DNA of 58,181 nt from Candidatus Tityobacter terrigena (GTDB taxonomy: Bacteria; Vulcanimicrobiota; Vulcanimicrobiia; Vulcanimicrobiales; Vulcanimicrobiaceae), in the NCBI GenBank assembly GCA_003156715.1, contig PMHO01000045.1, positions 103,939-162,119 on the forward strand, written 5' to 3'. The notes beneath the pieces were generated by a model that was not told the origin of the DNA, did no database searches, and saw nothing but the letters and a program-made list of their open reading frames with translations. Below are positions 1 to 8,632 of the stretch, in pieces; within the stretch, counting starts at the first letter, position 1, and the number at the start of each line of letters is the position of its first letter. Both the position numbers and the translations under genes were made by a program.

Positions 1-1278
1 ACGAGCGAGGTCTGATGCCGGTAGATCGCGGTCGTTGCGACGGTCCCTTCGGCGTTCGGCCGGCCCAAGGGCGCTTGCGCATCGAGCCCGTAGGCGGAGT
101 CGATCGAAAGGATCGAGGAACCCGAGTAATTACTGTAGGCGTCGCCCGGACCGGAAGCACCGTCGGCGGGCGTCTGCACCGACGACAGCGTCGCCGAGAG
201 ATCGCGATAGACCGGCTGATCGCGAAACGTTACGCCGACAAATGCCCCGTTGCCGAACGTGTAGCGCAGTTTTCCGATCATCGACGAGGCGTCCATGTCG
301 TTGCCGATCGGCGCGTCGCCCACTCCGTTGTTGGTTGGGATCGAGTAGTCGAAGAGCTGTCCGCCCGACGTCACGCGGTGAAATGAAAAGGCGTATCCGA
401 GGCGATCGTCGGTCCCCGTCGCGTCCAGCGTCTCGCCGTACGTGTCGTACGAACCACCGGTGAAGCGCAGCAGGGTGTGTTCCTGGGGCGTCGGCTCGAG
501 GGTTATCACGTTGAGCGCGCCGCCCAGCGTGTTCGGCCCGAAGAGCGACGACGGTGCGATTCCGTAGATCACCTGGACGTTCTGCAGATCGGCTGGGTCG
601 AGCAACGAGAGATCGAAGTCGCCGGTGCTGCCGTTGTTCACTTGGTGACCGTCGACGTCGACGAGCGTCTCGGCTGGATCGGGACCGCGCAACGCGACGA
701 CGGCCGGAGCGTTCAAGCCCCCTCCGATCACGGGGTAGACGGTCGTCGAAAGCTGATCCTGCAGGATGTCGCTCGTCCGCGTGACGCCTTGCTGGGCGTA
801 CGGTTGGGTGTTGATCTCGAGGCTTGGCGCCGGGGCCGTCGAGAGCGTCGAGCTTCCGTTGACCGTCACCGACCCGATCACGGCAAGCGACGAGACCTGC
901 GCTTTATTGAGCGTCAGAGCCAGCGTCGTCGTGCTCCCCGGTCCGACCTCGACCGTGCGATCGCTGAGCGTCGAGTATCCCTTTGCGCTCGCCTCGACCA
1001 CGTAGGTGCCTGGCACGAGGCCTCCGATTTCAAACCGGCCGGAGCCGTCGGTGATGGTCGAACGCGTCGGCCCGTTGCCGCGCAGCAAGACCGAGGCTCG
1101 GCCGATCGCGGTCGCGTCCGTCGAGCGAACGGTCCCGGTGACGATCGCTGAGGCGGCCGCTTGGGCCAGCGCCGGTCGCGGCGTCCCAAATTGCACGACT
1201 AGCAGACCAAGCGTTAGGATCGAAGCCTTTGCCAAGGTGCCGCCAAGCGTCGAGACGCTTCCTAGACGAAGGTCCATC
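1..1278 (-). CDS. TonB-dependent receptor, N-terminal part (runs off window)
   Basis: An open frame of 426 codons reads leftward from an ATG at 1278 and leaves the window at base 1, so the C-terminal barrel is missing. AAGGAG lies 10 bases before the ATG. Residues 1-40 look like a signal peptide with a hydrophobic stretch ending near an ALAQA cleavage site. Residues about 45-120 form a carboxypeptidase-regulatory-like beta-sandwich (GTVRSTDATAIG, DGSGRFEIGGLVPGTY). Residues about 150-270 form a plug domain (VVALRGPDPAETLVDVDGH, SSLFGPNTLGGALNVIT), followed by the first barrel strands. Proteins of this build import large substrates across the outer membrane using TonB energy; the extra N-terminal sandwich is common in receptors for carbohydrates or peptides. 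The substrate cannot be told. The gene is transcribed away from the formate dehydrogenase operon. Confidence 0.9.
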
Positions 1279-1347
1279 AGTCGACCACTCCTTCTGTTCG
1301 GGGCGTGAAAGGTGCGTTCGGAGGGCCGAAGTTTCTTAAGTAGGGAC

Positions 1348-1367
1348 TCCTAACCTCTAAATTAGGA
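1348..1367. promoter_or_regulatory. Inverted repeat upstream of the TonB receptor gene
   Basis: Two perfect 6-base arms (TCCTAA and TTAGGA) are separated by 8 bases, about 70 bases upstream of the receptor start and in AT-richer sequence than its surroundings. The place and symmetry fit a repressor operator. No known consensus was matched with certainty; it is only loosely like metal-regulator boxes of the DtxR type. Confidence 0.35.
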
Positions 1368-1394
1368 CCGCCAAATAATGCAAAAACTATAAAG

Positions 1395-1414
1395 GGGCAG
1401 CCGGCCGGCTGCCC
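1395..1414. repeat. Perfect 20-bp palindrome
   Basis: GGGCAGCCGGCCGGCTGCCC reads the same on both strands with no central spacer. It sits in the gap between the divergent TonB receptor and formate dehydrogenase genes. It could be a dimeric protein binding site or form a tight hairpin in RNA. There is no T-run, so a classical terminator is unlikely. Confidence 0.5.
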
Positions 1415-1948
1415 TGGGGAACGGAACCGGGCGCCAGCGTTCCTAGCTGAAGCTGAACCAGTGCACGAAGATCGCTTGGCAGACGAGCTTCAGCGACGAA
1501 CCACCATCGACCAGGTCAAAGTCAACCATCAGGAAGGCGACGCCGACGAATGCCTGATCAACGGCGACCCCAACATGCACGTCGGCGGGCTTCGGAGTCA
1601 CGCGCGTTTCCTGGAGTCAGAACGGATCATTCGGCGGCTCGGCGCGTTCGGTCGACCTGCGCCACGTCGTGCACTCGTCGAGCGATGCACGGCCGCCTTG
1701 CCGGGTTCCATTACCGGACGCACCGACCCCGCCGAACGATGCACGCGGTCATCGTTGACCGTCTGATCGTTGATGTGAACCATGTTCTCATGGGCTTGAT
1801 TGCGGGCCGTTATCTTCCAATGAAGATGGCGGGTTTCCCCGCCGTTCCCGGCGCCGGGGCGCGGCGGAGGCCTCGCCTCCAGGGGAGTAGGCATCGTCGA
1901 GCGCGCCGAACCCACACGTACAATCGCTTACGAGGCACCGACATCACC

Positions 1949-3862
1949 ATGCGCGACAAGTTCAGCCGTTTAACCGAGCCCCTGGTGCGCGACAACGGCG
2001 CCCTGCGCGTAGCGTCGTGGGACGAAGCCCTCGACCGCGCCGCTGCGGGCTTCGCCGCGGCCAAGGCCAAGCATGGACCGCAGTCGTTCGGCTTGTTCAG
2101 CTGCTCGAAGACGACGAACGAATTGAACTTCCTCACGGGAAAGTTCACCCGTCAAGTCATCGGCTGCAGCAACATCGATAGCTGCAACCGAACTTGACAC
2201 GCTCCTAGCGTCGTCGGTCTGGCGGCGGTGTTCGGTGCCGGTGGCGGCACCAATTCGTACGAAGAGGTCGAACACACCGATCTCATCGTGCTCTGGGGTT
2301 CCAATGCGCGCGAGACGCATCCGATCTTCTTTCATCACGTTCTCAAAGGCATTCACAACGGTGCCAAACTGTACGTGATCGATCCGCGCCGGACGGCCAG
2401 CGCCCAGTGGGCCGACGGCTGGCTAGGCGTCAACGTGGGCAGCGACATTGCGCTGGCCAATGCCATCGCCCGCGAGATTCTCGTCGACGGCTTGGAGAAC
2501 CGGACCTTCATCGATCGCGCGACCCTGAATTTCGAAGAGTATCGCAAGAGCGTCGAGCGCTACACGCTCGACTATGCGCAAGAGATTACGGGCGTTCCCG
2601 CCGCGGCCATTCGCGAACTCGCGCATGCGTACGCGCGCGCCGACCGTGCTATGATCTGCTGGACGCTCGGGATCACCGAACACCACAACGCCGTCGACAG
2701 CGTCGTCGGAATCATCAACCTCGCGCTGCTCACCGGCAAAGTCGGCCGCTACGGCTGCGGCGTCAACCCTTTGCGCGGGCAAAACAACGTGCAGGGCGGC
2801 GGCGACATGGGAGCGATTCCCGACCGGCTCGCCGGTTTCCAATCGACCGCCGACGCGGCCGCTCGCGAGAAGTTCGAGAAGGCATGGAACTGCACGATCT
2901 CGCCCGAGCGCGGCAAGCGCCTCAACGAGATGTTCGATGCAATGGAAGAGGGCGAGCTCACCGCACTCTACTGCATCGGCGAAAATCCGGTCGTGTCCGA
3001 AGCCGACCGGCACCGCGCGGTTCGCTTGCTCGAAGGGCTCGAGCACATGGTCGTGCAGGACATCTCGCTGACACAGACCGCACGCCTGGCAAGCGTCGTA
3101 TTGCCGGCCGCCGCGGGTTGGGTCGAATCTGACGGCACCGTTACCAACAGCGAGCGCCGGGTGCAGCGCGTGCGCAAGGTCATCGAACCGCCGGGCAACG
3201 CACGCGACGACATGTGGATCGTCGCCCAGATCGCCAAGCGCCTCGGGCGCGATTGGGGCTCGCCGACGGCACAGGACGTTTGGGACGAGGTGCGTTCGCT
3301 CAGTCCAATGCACGCCGGAATGAGCTACGAGCGGCTCGAGCAGCTCAACGGCCTGCGTTGGCCGTGCCCCGACGAGAACGATCCTGGGGCGCTCTTCTTG
3401 CATGGCCGTCTGTGGGCGGATCCGGTGGAAGGCCCCAAGGCCCCCTTCCACGCCGTTGAGTATTCGGCGCCGCTTGACGCGGTCGACGCGCAGTTTCCGC
3501 TGCTGCTCACGACGGGGCGCCGCCTCGATTCCTACAATAGCGGCGTTGCCACGGGAGAGTATTCCTCGCCGCTGCGCCGGGTCGAAGCGCTCGAAATCTC
3601 ACCCGAAGAAGCCGCTCGTCACGGCCTGAGCGAAGGGGAAATCGTTGCCGTGAGCTCGCGGCGCGGCAAGGTCTTCGTGCCAGTCCACATCGATCGGGCG
3701 TTGCGCGAGGGGCTCGCGTTCATGACGTTCCACTTTGACGTGCCGACCAACGTGCTGACGCTCGACACCGTCGATCCGAAGTCCGGAACGGCCGAATTCA
3801 AAGCGACGGCCATTCGCATCGATAAAATCGGTGCCGGCAGCCTGGCCGCCGCCGGAGACTAG
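1949..3862 (+). CDS. fdhA: Formate dehydrogenase catalytic chain, C-terminal part, selenocysteine-containing
   Basis: Formate dehydrogenases of this family oxidise formate to CO2 at a Mo/W bis-molybdopterin site. The frame runs from ATG 1949 through an in-frame TGA at 2195-2197 to TAG at 3862, 637 residues counting the TGA as selenocysteine. The context DSCNRT-(TGA)-HAPSVVGLA is the active-site motif of the family, where Sec or Cys binds the metal, and the next His is catalytic. The molybdopterin oxidoreductase core follows (FGAGGGTNSYEEVEHTD, GVNPLRGQNNVQGGGDMG), then the C-terminal cofactor-binding domain (LLLTTGRRLDSYNSG, near residue 520). The usual N-terminal Fe-S region and the first 4Fe-4S cofactor domain are absent; they are encoded at 5740-6738. 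Together the two parts make 969 residues, a normal full-length alpha chain. A weak GAGG lies 13 bases before the ATG. The 3' neighbour starts 4 bases after the stop. Confidence 0.92.
2195..2230 (+). promoter_or_regulatory. Selenocysteine codon with bacterial SECIS-like hairpin
   Basis: UGA at 2195-2197 is followed after 12 bases by a hairpin. The 5' arm GUCGUC (2210-2215) pairs with GGCGGC (2221-2226), four Watson-Crick and two G-U pairs, and presents the loop GGUCU (2216-2220). The E. coli fdhF SECIS shows the same GGUCU in its apical loop at about the same distance from UGA, where SelB binds it. Translation requires SelA, SelB, SelD and tRNA-Sec, none of which is in this window. Confidence 0.85.
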
Positions 3863-3865
3863 CGG

Positions 3866-5743
3866 TTGGATCTCCACTACACGCAAGCGACCGAAACTCC
3901 GCACGAGCGCGCTGCGGTCGATGCCGTCCTCGGGCCGGCCGATTCGACCTGGTCGACGGGCGATCGCCGCGCGGAAACCGAGTCACACAGCGCGCATGCG
4001 GGGCACGCTGCCCGCTCGCAACGCGACCGCTTGCTGCCCGCGCTTCACGCCGTTGCGCGCCGCATCGGCTGGATCAGCGAAGGGGCGCTCAATTACATCA
4101 GCCGCCGCTTGACGATTCCACCCGCCGAAGCATACGGCGTGGCGAGCTTCTACGCGCTTTTCGCGTTCGAGCCACGACCGAAAACCGTCGTGCACGTCTG
4201 CGAGGACCTCGCCTGTAAGGCCGTCGGTTCGGATGCGCTCATCGCCGAGCTCGAGCGCACTGCCGGGCCGGGCGAGCCGCAGTGCGGGGGTGCCTCGATG
4301 TGGCTGCGAAGCCCGTGCTTGGGTTTGTGCGAGCGGGCGCCCGCCGGGCTGCTCACGGTCGCCGGTGACGAACCGCACGACGAACCGCTCGAATTCGTCA
4401 CCGCCCTTCGCGTCGCCGCGGCGCTCGAAGGCAAACGCGACTTCGGTTTCGCACCGACGCAACCGCCGCAGCACGGCGATCCGTCGCTGCGCCTGCTGCG
4501 CCGCGTCGGAACCGTCGATCCGGCGAGCCTTGATGCGTACCGCGCCGCGGGCGGCTTCCGCGCGCTGCGCCGCGCCTTCGACATCGGCGCGCTCGGCGTG
4601 CTGCGCGAAATGACGGCCTCCAAGCTGATGGGCCGAGGCGGCGCGGCCTTTCCGACCGGGCGCAAGTGGGAAGCCGTGGCGCGCGAACCGGAGCGGCCGC
4701 ACTTCATCGTCTGCAATGCCGACGAATCCGAACCCGGCACGTTCAAGGATCGCATCATCATGGAGAGCGATCCCTTCGCACTAATCGAGGCCATGACGAT
4801 CGCCGCCTTGGCGGCCACCTGCGATTTCGGCTACATTTACATTCGCGGCGAATACCCGCTCGCGACGCGGCGGATCGAGCACGCGCTTGAAGCGGCGCGC
4901 GCCCACGGAATGCTCGGCGACGATATCATGGGCCGAGGCCTTCGCTTCGACATCGAGCTGCGCCGCGGAGCGGGGGCGTACATCTGCGGTGAAGAGACGT
5001 CCCTGTTCAACTCGCTCGAAGGGTATCGCGGCGAACCGCGCAACAAACCTCCCTTTCCGGTGCAAAAGGGCCTTTTTCGCAAGCCGACGATCGTCAACAA
5101 CGTCGAAACGCTCATCAACGTACCGGACATCGTGTTGCATGGCGGCGATGCCTACGCTGCGATCGGCGTCGCCGATTCGACCGGCACGAAGCTGTTCTGC
5201 GTCTGCGGAAACGTTGCCAAGCCCGGCGTCTACGAGGTGGCGTTCGGTGCTACCCTGCGCGAACTCATCGAGCTCGCGGGCGGCGTGGCGGCCGGTCACC
5301 GCGTACAGGCGGTTCTGCTGGGCGGTGCGGCCGGCGCATTCGCGACGCCCGACGAATTGGACGCGCCGCTCACCTTCGCCGGCATGCGTGCGATCAAAGC
5401 CACCCTCGGTTCGGGCGTCATCATGGTGTTCGACGAAACCGTCGATCTCGAGGCGATGCTGGTGCGCATCGCAGCCTTTTTCCGCGACGAGTCGTGCGGC
5501 CAGTGCGTTCCCTGCCGCGTCGGCACCGTGCGCCAGCAAGAATTGCTCGCGCGGCTCGCCGCCAGGCGGCTCCATGGCTCGCCCGACGAGGAACGCTCCC
5601 TGCTGGCCGAGATCGGTCAAGTGATGCGCGACGCGTCGATCTGCGGCCTCGGCCAAACGGCGTCGAGCGCTGTCGAGTCGGCGCTGGCCAAGCTGAACCT
5701 TTTCAGCAGCGCAGTGCCCGTCGATGAAAGGACCCCCGTGTGA
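3866..5743 (+). CDS. fdhB: NAD-dependent formate dehydrogenase beta subunit (NuoE-NuoF fusion)
   Basis: This 625-residue protein should take electrons from the catalytic chain and reduce NAD(P)+ in the cytoplasm. Residues about 45-190 are a NuoE-like thioredoxin-fold [2Fe-2S] domain (CEDLACKAVG, then PCLGLCERAPAG). Residues about 230-480 are the NuoF flavin/NADH domain (LMGRGGAAFPTGRKW, CNADESEPGTFKDR, GAYICGEETSLFNSLEG). The C-terminal [4Fe-4S] motif is ESCGQCVPCRVG plus the later SICGLGQ cysteine. Translation probably starts at TTG 3866, because GGAG lies 9 bases upstream and the gene follows the previous stop by 4 bases. The stop overlaps the next gene's GTG, so the three genes are translationally linked. 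The first 45 residues are poorly conserved in character and could be a linker. Confidence 0.92.
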   Translation: MDLHYTQATETPHERAAVDAVLGPADSTWSTGDRRAETESHSAHAGHAARSQRDRLLPALHAVARRIGWISEGALNYISRRLTIPPAEAYGVASFYALFAFEPRPKTVVHVCEDLACKAVGSDALIAELERTAGPGEPQCGGASMWLRSPCLGLCERAPAGLLTVAGDEPHDEPLEFVTALRVAAALEGKRDFGFAPTQPPQHGDPSLRLLRRVGTVDPASLDAYRAAGGFRALRRAFDIGALGVLREMTASKLMGRGGAAFPTGRKWEAVAREPERPHFIVCNADESEPGTFKDRIIMESDPFALIEAMTIAALAATCDFGYIYIRGEYPLATRRIEHALEAARAHGMLGDDIMGRGLRFDIELRRGAGAYICGEETSLFNSLEGYRGEPRNKPPFPVQKGLFRKPTIVNNVETLINVPDIVLHGGDAYAAIGVADSTGTKLFCVCGNVAKPGVYEVAFGATLRELIELAGGVAAGHRVQAVLLGGAAGAFATPDELDAPLTFAGMRAIKATLGSGVIMVFDETVDLEAMLVRIAAFFRDESCGQCVPCRVGTVRQQELLARLAARRLHGSPDEERSLLAEIGQVMRDASICGLGQTASSAVESALAKLNLFSSAVPVDERTPV

Positions 5744-6738
5744 GCGTTTCCGATCCCGGCTTCGCGCGTCAGGTGACGCTCCAGATCGACGAGCGCTCGA
5801 TCGACGTCCCCGAAGGTTCGACGATCCTTGAGGCGTGCCGCGCGCTCGCGGTCGATACGCCCACGCTGTGCTACCTCGAAAACCTCACCCCGGTCAATGC
5901 TTGTCGCGTCTGCGTCGTCGAGCTCGAAGGCTCGCGCACGCTCGTCCCGGCCTGTTCGCGCAAAGTCGAGGGCGGCATGAAGATCAAGACCGACAGCGAG
6001 CGCGTGCGCACCAGCCGTAAGATGGTGCTCGAGTTTCTCGGCTCATCGGTCGACGTGTCGCTGGTCAGCGACTTTTCGCGCCAAATGCAGCGTTACGGCA
6101 GCAACCCGAAGCGCTATGGGGATGCAGCCAAACCTGCGCTCGCCGGGACGCGCGACGGCGCCGTTGCGGGGCACCATCACGCTTCGGACGGCCAAACCGC
6201 AAGTACCGTCGCGCAACCGGTGAAGATCGACAACGAGCTTTACGTGCGCGACTATTCGAAATGCATCCTCTGCTATAAGTGCGTCGAAGCGTGCGGAACG
6301 GACGCCCAGAACACGTTTGCGATCGCGGTCGCGGGGCGCGGCTTCGACGCGCGCATCTCCACCGAGTTTGCGGTCGAATTGCCGGACTCGGCGTGCGTCT
6401 ACTGCGGCAATTGCATCGGCGTCTGCCCCACGGGCGCCCTGATGTTTTCGTCAGAGTACGAAATGCGCGACGCCGGAACGTGGGACGAGAACAAGCAGGT
6501 TTCGGCCGACACGATCTGTTCGTACTGCGGCGTCGGATGCACGTTGACCGTCCACGCGCAGGACAACAAGATCGTCAAAGTCACGTCGCCCGCCGATCAA
6601 GACGTGACGCACGGTCACCTATGCATCAAGGGCCGTTTCGGCTGGCAGTTCGTGCAACAGCGCGACCCCTCGGTGCTCGACGGGCTCGCGAACGGTCCCG
6701 TCGTGCTCGACGACGTTGAAGTCCCCGCGCCGGCGTAA
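5740..6738 (+). CDS. Formate dehydrogenase catalytic chain, N-terminal Fe-S part encoded separately
   Basis: This 332-residue protein matches the N-terminal third of an NAD-linked formate dehydrogenase alpha chain. A [2Fe-2S] ferredoxin domain has cysteines at 44, 55, 58 and 72. Two [4Fe-4S] clusters follow (CILCYKCVEACG and CVYCGNCIGVCP, about 185-240). Next comes the 4Fe-4S module of molybdopterin oxidoreductases (CSYCGVGCTLTV to HLCIKGRFGW, about 265-310), which normally sits directly in front of the catalytic core. The protein ends about 20 residues after that module, where the separate catalytic gene (1949) begins. The two must assemble to form the active site. The start is GTG 5740, overlapping the previous TGA by 4 bases, with AAAGGA upstream. 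A His-rich, Ala-rich linker lies near residues 125-165. Confidence 0.9.
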   Translation: MSVSDPGFARQVTLQIDERSIDVPEGSTILEACRALAVDTPTLCYLENLTPVNACRVCVVELEGSRTLVPACSRKVEGGMKIKTDSERVRTSRKMVLEFLGSSVDVSLVSDFSRQMQRYGSNPKRYGDAAKPALAGTRDGAVAGHHHASDGQTASTVAQPVKIDNELYVRDYSKCILCYKCVEACGTDAQNTFAIAVAGRGFDARISTEFAVELPDSACVYCGNCIGVCPTGALMFSSEYEMRDAGTWDENKQVSADTICSYCGVGCTLTVHAQDNKIVKVTSPADQDVTHGHLCIKGRFGWQFVQQRDPSVLDGLANGPVVLDDVEVPAPA

Positions 6739-6915
6739 TACGCGGTTCGGCACGCGTCGGCGACGCGGCAAAGAGCGGCTGCGAACGGGAGGAATGTCCG
6801 GTTATCCTCAGACACATATGTCCGTAAGCTTGTACTAACGGTGATGCTGCGTCGACGCCAAGGGTTAGCGGACGCGTCAGAAAACCTCGTCTCCCGGGCC
6901 TTAGAGAGGTTTGCA

Positions 6916-8319
6916 ATGATGGATTTCTTGGACCGGCAGCACTCGGTTGCGAGGCTGGGCTACAGCCGCTGGATGGTTCCGCCGGCCGCTCTTGCCGTCC
7001 ACCTGTGCATTGGCCAGGTATATGCGTTCAGCGTTTTCAACAAGCCGATGTCGCAGTTGATCGGCATCACGGCGCCGGCGCCTGGCGACTGGAGCATCCC
7101 GGCCTTGGGCTGGATATTCAGCCTGGCAATCGTTGTCCTGGGGCTCTCGGCCGCTTTTGGCGGCGCATGGGTCGAGCGCGTCGGCCCGCGCAGAGCGATG
7201 TTCACGGCGGCCCTGCTCTTTGGCGGCGGCCTCGTCATCGCATCCGCCGGCGTGGCGCTGCACCAGTTGTGGCTCGTGTACCTCGGCTACGGTGTCGTGG
7301 GAGGCTGCGGCCTGGGCATCGGCTACATTTCGCCCGTATCGACGCTGATCAAATGGTTCCCCGACCGCCCGGGCTTGGCGACGGGCTGCGCGATCATGGG
7401 CTTCGGAGGCGGTGCGTTGATCGGCGCGCCGCTCGCCGTCTCGTTGATGAAGCACTATTCAAGCGCCGCCAGCACGGGCGTCGCGCCGACGATGCTCACG
7501 ATGGGCATCATTTATCTGTGTTTCATGATGATCGGCCCGGCGATCGTTCGCGTTCCGGCGCGCGGCTGGATGCCGGCGGGATACGTCCCGCCCACGTCCG
7601 CCGACGAGGCGAAGAAGATGGTGACCATCCACAACGTGACGGCCGACGCGGCCATCAAGACACGGCAGTTCTGGCTGCTGTGGTGGGTCCTCTGCCTGAA
7701 CGTCACGGCCGGAATCGGCGTGCTCGGTCAGGCTTCGCTGATGATTCAGGAGATGTTCCCGCTGCGCTTTCCGCACGACACGCCCGTTGCGGTAGCAGCC
7801 TCGGCGGCGGCGGCCGGGGGCTTTGTCGGACTCCTCAGCATCTTCAATATGATCGGGCGCATCTCGTGGGCCTCGAGCTCCGACTACCTTGGGCGCAAGA
7901 ACACCTACGCGATCTTCTTCTCGCTCGGGGCCGTGCTGTACGCACTCGTGCCGTGGACCGGCAAGACGCATAACCTTGCGTTGTTCATCATCTTCTATCT
8001 GATCATTCTGTCGATGTACGGCGGCGGCTTTGCAACGATTCCGGCGTACTTGAAGGACATCTTCGGTTCGATTCAGGTCGGCGCGATTCACGGCCGGCTC
8101 TTGACGGCGTGGGCGGCGGCCGGTGTCTTCGGCCCGGTCCTGGTCAACTATATCCGGCAATTTCAGCTCGACCGCGGGGTCCCCAAGGCAGACGCTTATT
8201 CGGTCACGATGTACATCATGGCCGTGCTGCTGGCCATTGGCTTCCTCTGTAACTTTGCGATGACGCCGTTACACGAACGCCACCATGCCAAACTCAGCGA
8301 AGTGGAGGCGCTCGCTTAG
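6916..8319 (+). CDS. MFS transporter, OxlT-like (oxalate/formate antiporter family)
   Basis: This 467-residue integral membrane protein has about twelve hydrophobic segments. It carries family features such as QVYAFSVFNKPMSQ in the first helix, GGCGLGIGYISPVSTLIKWF, and YGGGFATIPAYLKDIFG in the second half. Members exchange oxalate for formate or carry related monocarboxylates across the inner membrane. The location behind the formate dehydrogenase operon suggests formate, oxalate or a precursor as substrate, which is inference. ATG 6916 is chosen over the upstream in-frame start at 6841 because GAGAGG sits 7 bases before it and the first helix then starts normally. The next small gene's ATG shares one base region with the end of this gene, so they form one operon. 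Confidence 0.82.
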   Translation: MMDFLDRQHSVARLGYSRWMVPPAALAVHLCIGQVYAFSVFNKPMSQLIGITAPAPGDWSIPALGWIFSLAIVVLGLSAAFGGAWVERVGPRRAMFTAALLFGGGLVIASAGVALHQLWLVYLGYGVVGGCGLGIGYISPVSTLIKWFPDRPGLATGCAIMGFGGGALIGAPLAVSLMKHYSSAASTGVAPTMLTMGIIYLCFMMIGPAIVRVPARGWMPAGYVPPTSADEAKKMVTIHNVTADAAIKTRQFWLLWWVLCLNVTAGIGVLGQASLMIQEMFPLRFPHDTPVAVAASAAAAGGFVGLLSIFNMIGRISWASSSDYLGRKNTYAIFFSLGAVLYALVPWTGKTHNLALFIIFYLIILSMYGGGFATIPAYLKDIFGSIQVGAIHGRLLTAWAAAGVFGPVLVNYIRQFQLDRGVPKADAYSVTMYIMAVLLAIGFLCNFAMTPLHERHHAKLSEVEALA

Positions 8320-8451
8320 ATGCAGCAACAGCAAAGTTCCGGAGGATCCAACACGGGTTTGCGAGTGGCGCTGGCGTGGGCAGTGGTCTTGATCCCGCTG
8401 CTTTGGGGCGTCTACAACACGATCCTGAACGTCGCAAAGCTCTTTAGCTAA
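8320..8451 (+). CDS. Small membrane companion of the MFS transporter (43 aa)
   Basis: A 43-residue frame starts with ATG directly after the transporter stop (TAG then ATG, no gap). A polar Gln/Ser-rich head is followed by one hydrophobic helix (VALAWAVVLIPLLWGVYNTI) and the ending NVAKLFS. Short one-helix proteins with the pattern PLxWGVYxTLxxxxxLF are known as MFS transporter small subunits next to OxlT-type genes. It probably sits in the inner membrane with the transporter. The gene is too short for many gene finders. Its role in transport is not established. Confidence 0.75.
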   Translation: MQQQQSSGGSNTGLRVALAWAVVLIPLLWGVYNTILNVAKLFS

Positions 8452-8632
8452 CGAGGGTCGCGCGGGCGCGGCGCCATGAGGGCTTTCGGCCCAGCCGACA
8501 GCCCGCCGGCAGGATTTAAATCCGGACGGGTTGCATCCGGGGCGCACGCGCTTCGTTAAGGTGGGCGCGCCATTCCGTGCTGCGCTCGCACTTTCCGATC
8601 GCAGTCCGTTTTCCGCTGTCGGAGGTTCTTCC

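Larger units (their letters stand above)
1279..1948. other. Intergenic region, 670 bp, divergent
   Basis: This gap separates the receptor (minus) from the formate dehydrogenase operon (plus) and must hold both promoters. It contains the inverted repeat at 1348 and the palindrome at 1395. A short minus-strand open stretch ending with TAG at 1443-1445 (about 58 codons, no ATG) has a protein-like alternation of hydrophobic residues and could be a gene remnant, but it is too short to support. No other gene is convincing. Confidence 0.4.

Noticed and set aside
35..1308. Several plus-strand frames over the first 1.3 kb
   Set aside because: They are antisense to a clear TonB receptor reading frame and have Arg-rich, shadow-like composition.
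1443..1615. Short minus-strand frame with hydrophobic alternation before the TonB gene
   Set aside because: No start codon of good quality, no ribosome site and no recognised family; too short to call.
1550..2197. Long plus-strand frame ending at the TGA before the FDH core, as a separate 215-aa protein
   Set aside because: Only its last 82 codons are FDH-like and the TGA is a selenocysteine codon; the upstream part has no protein character.
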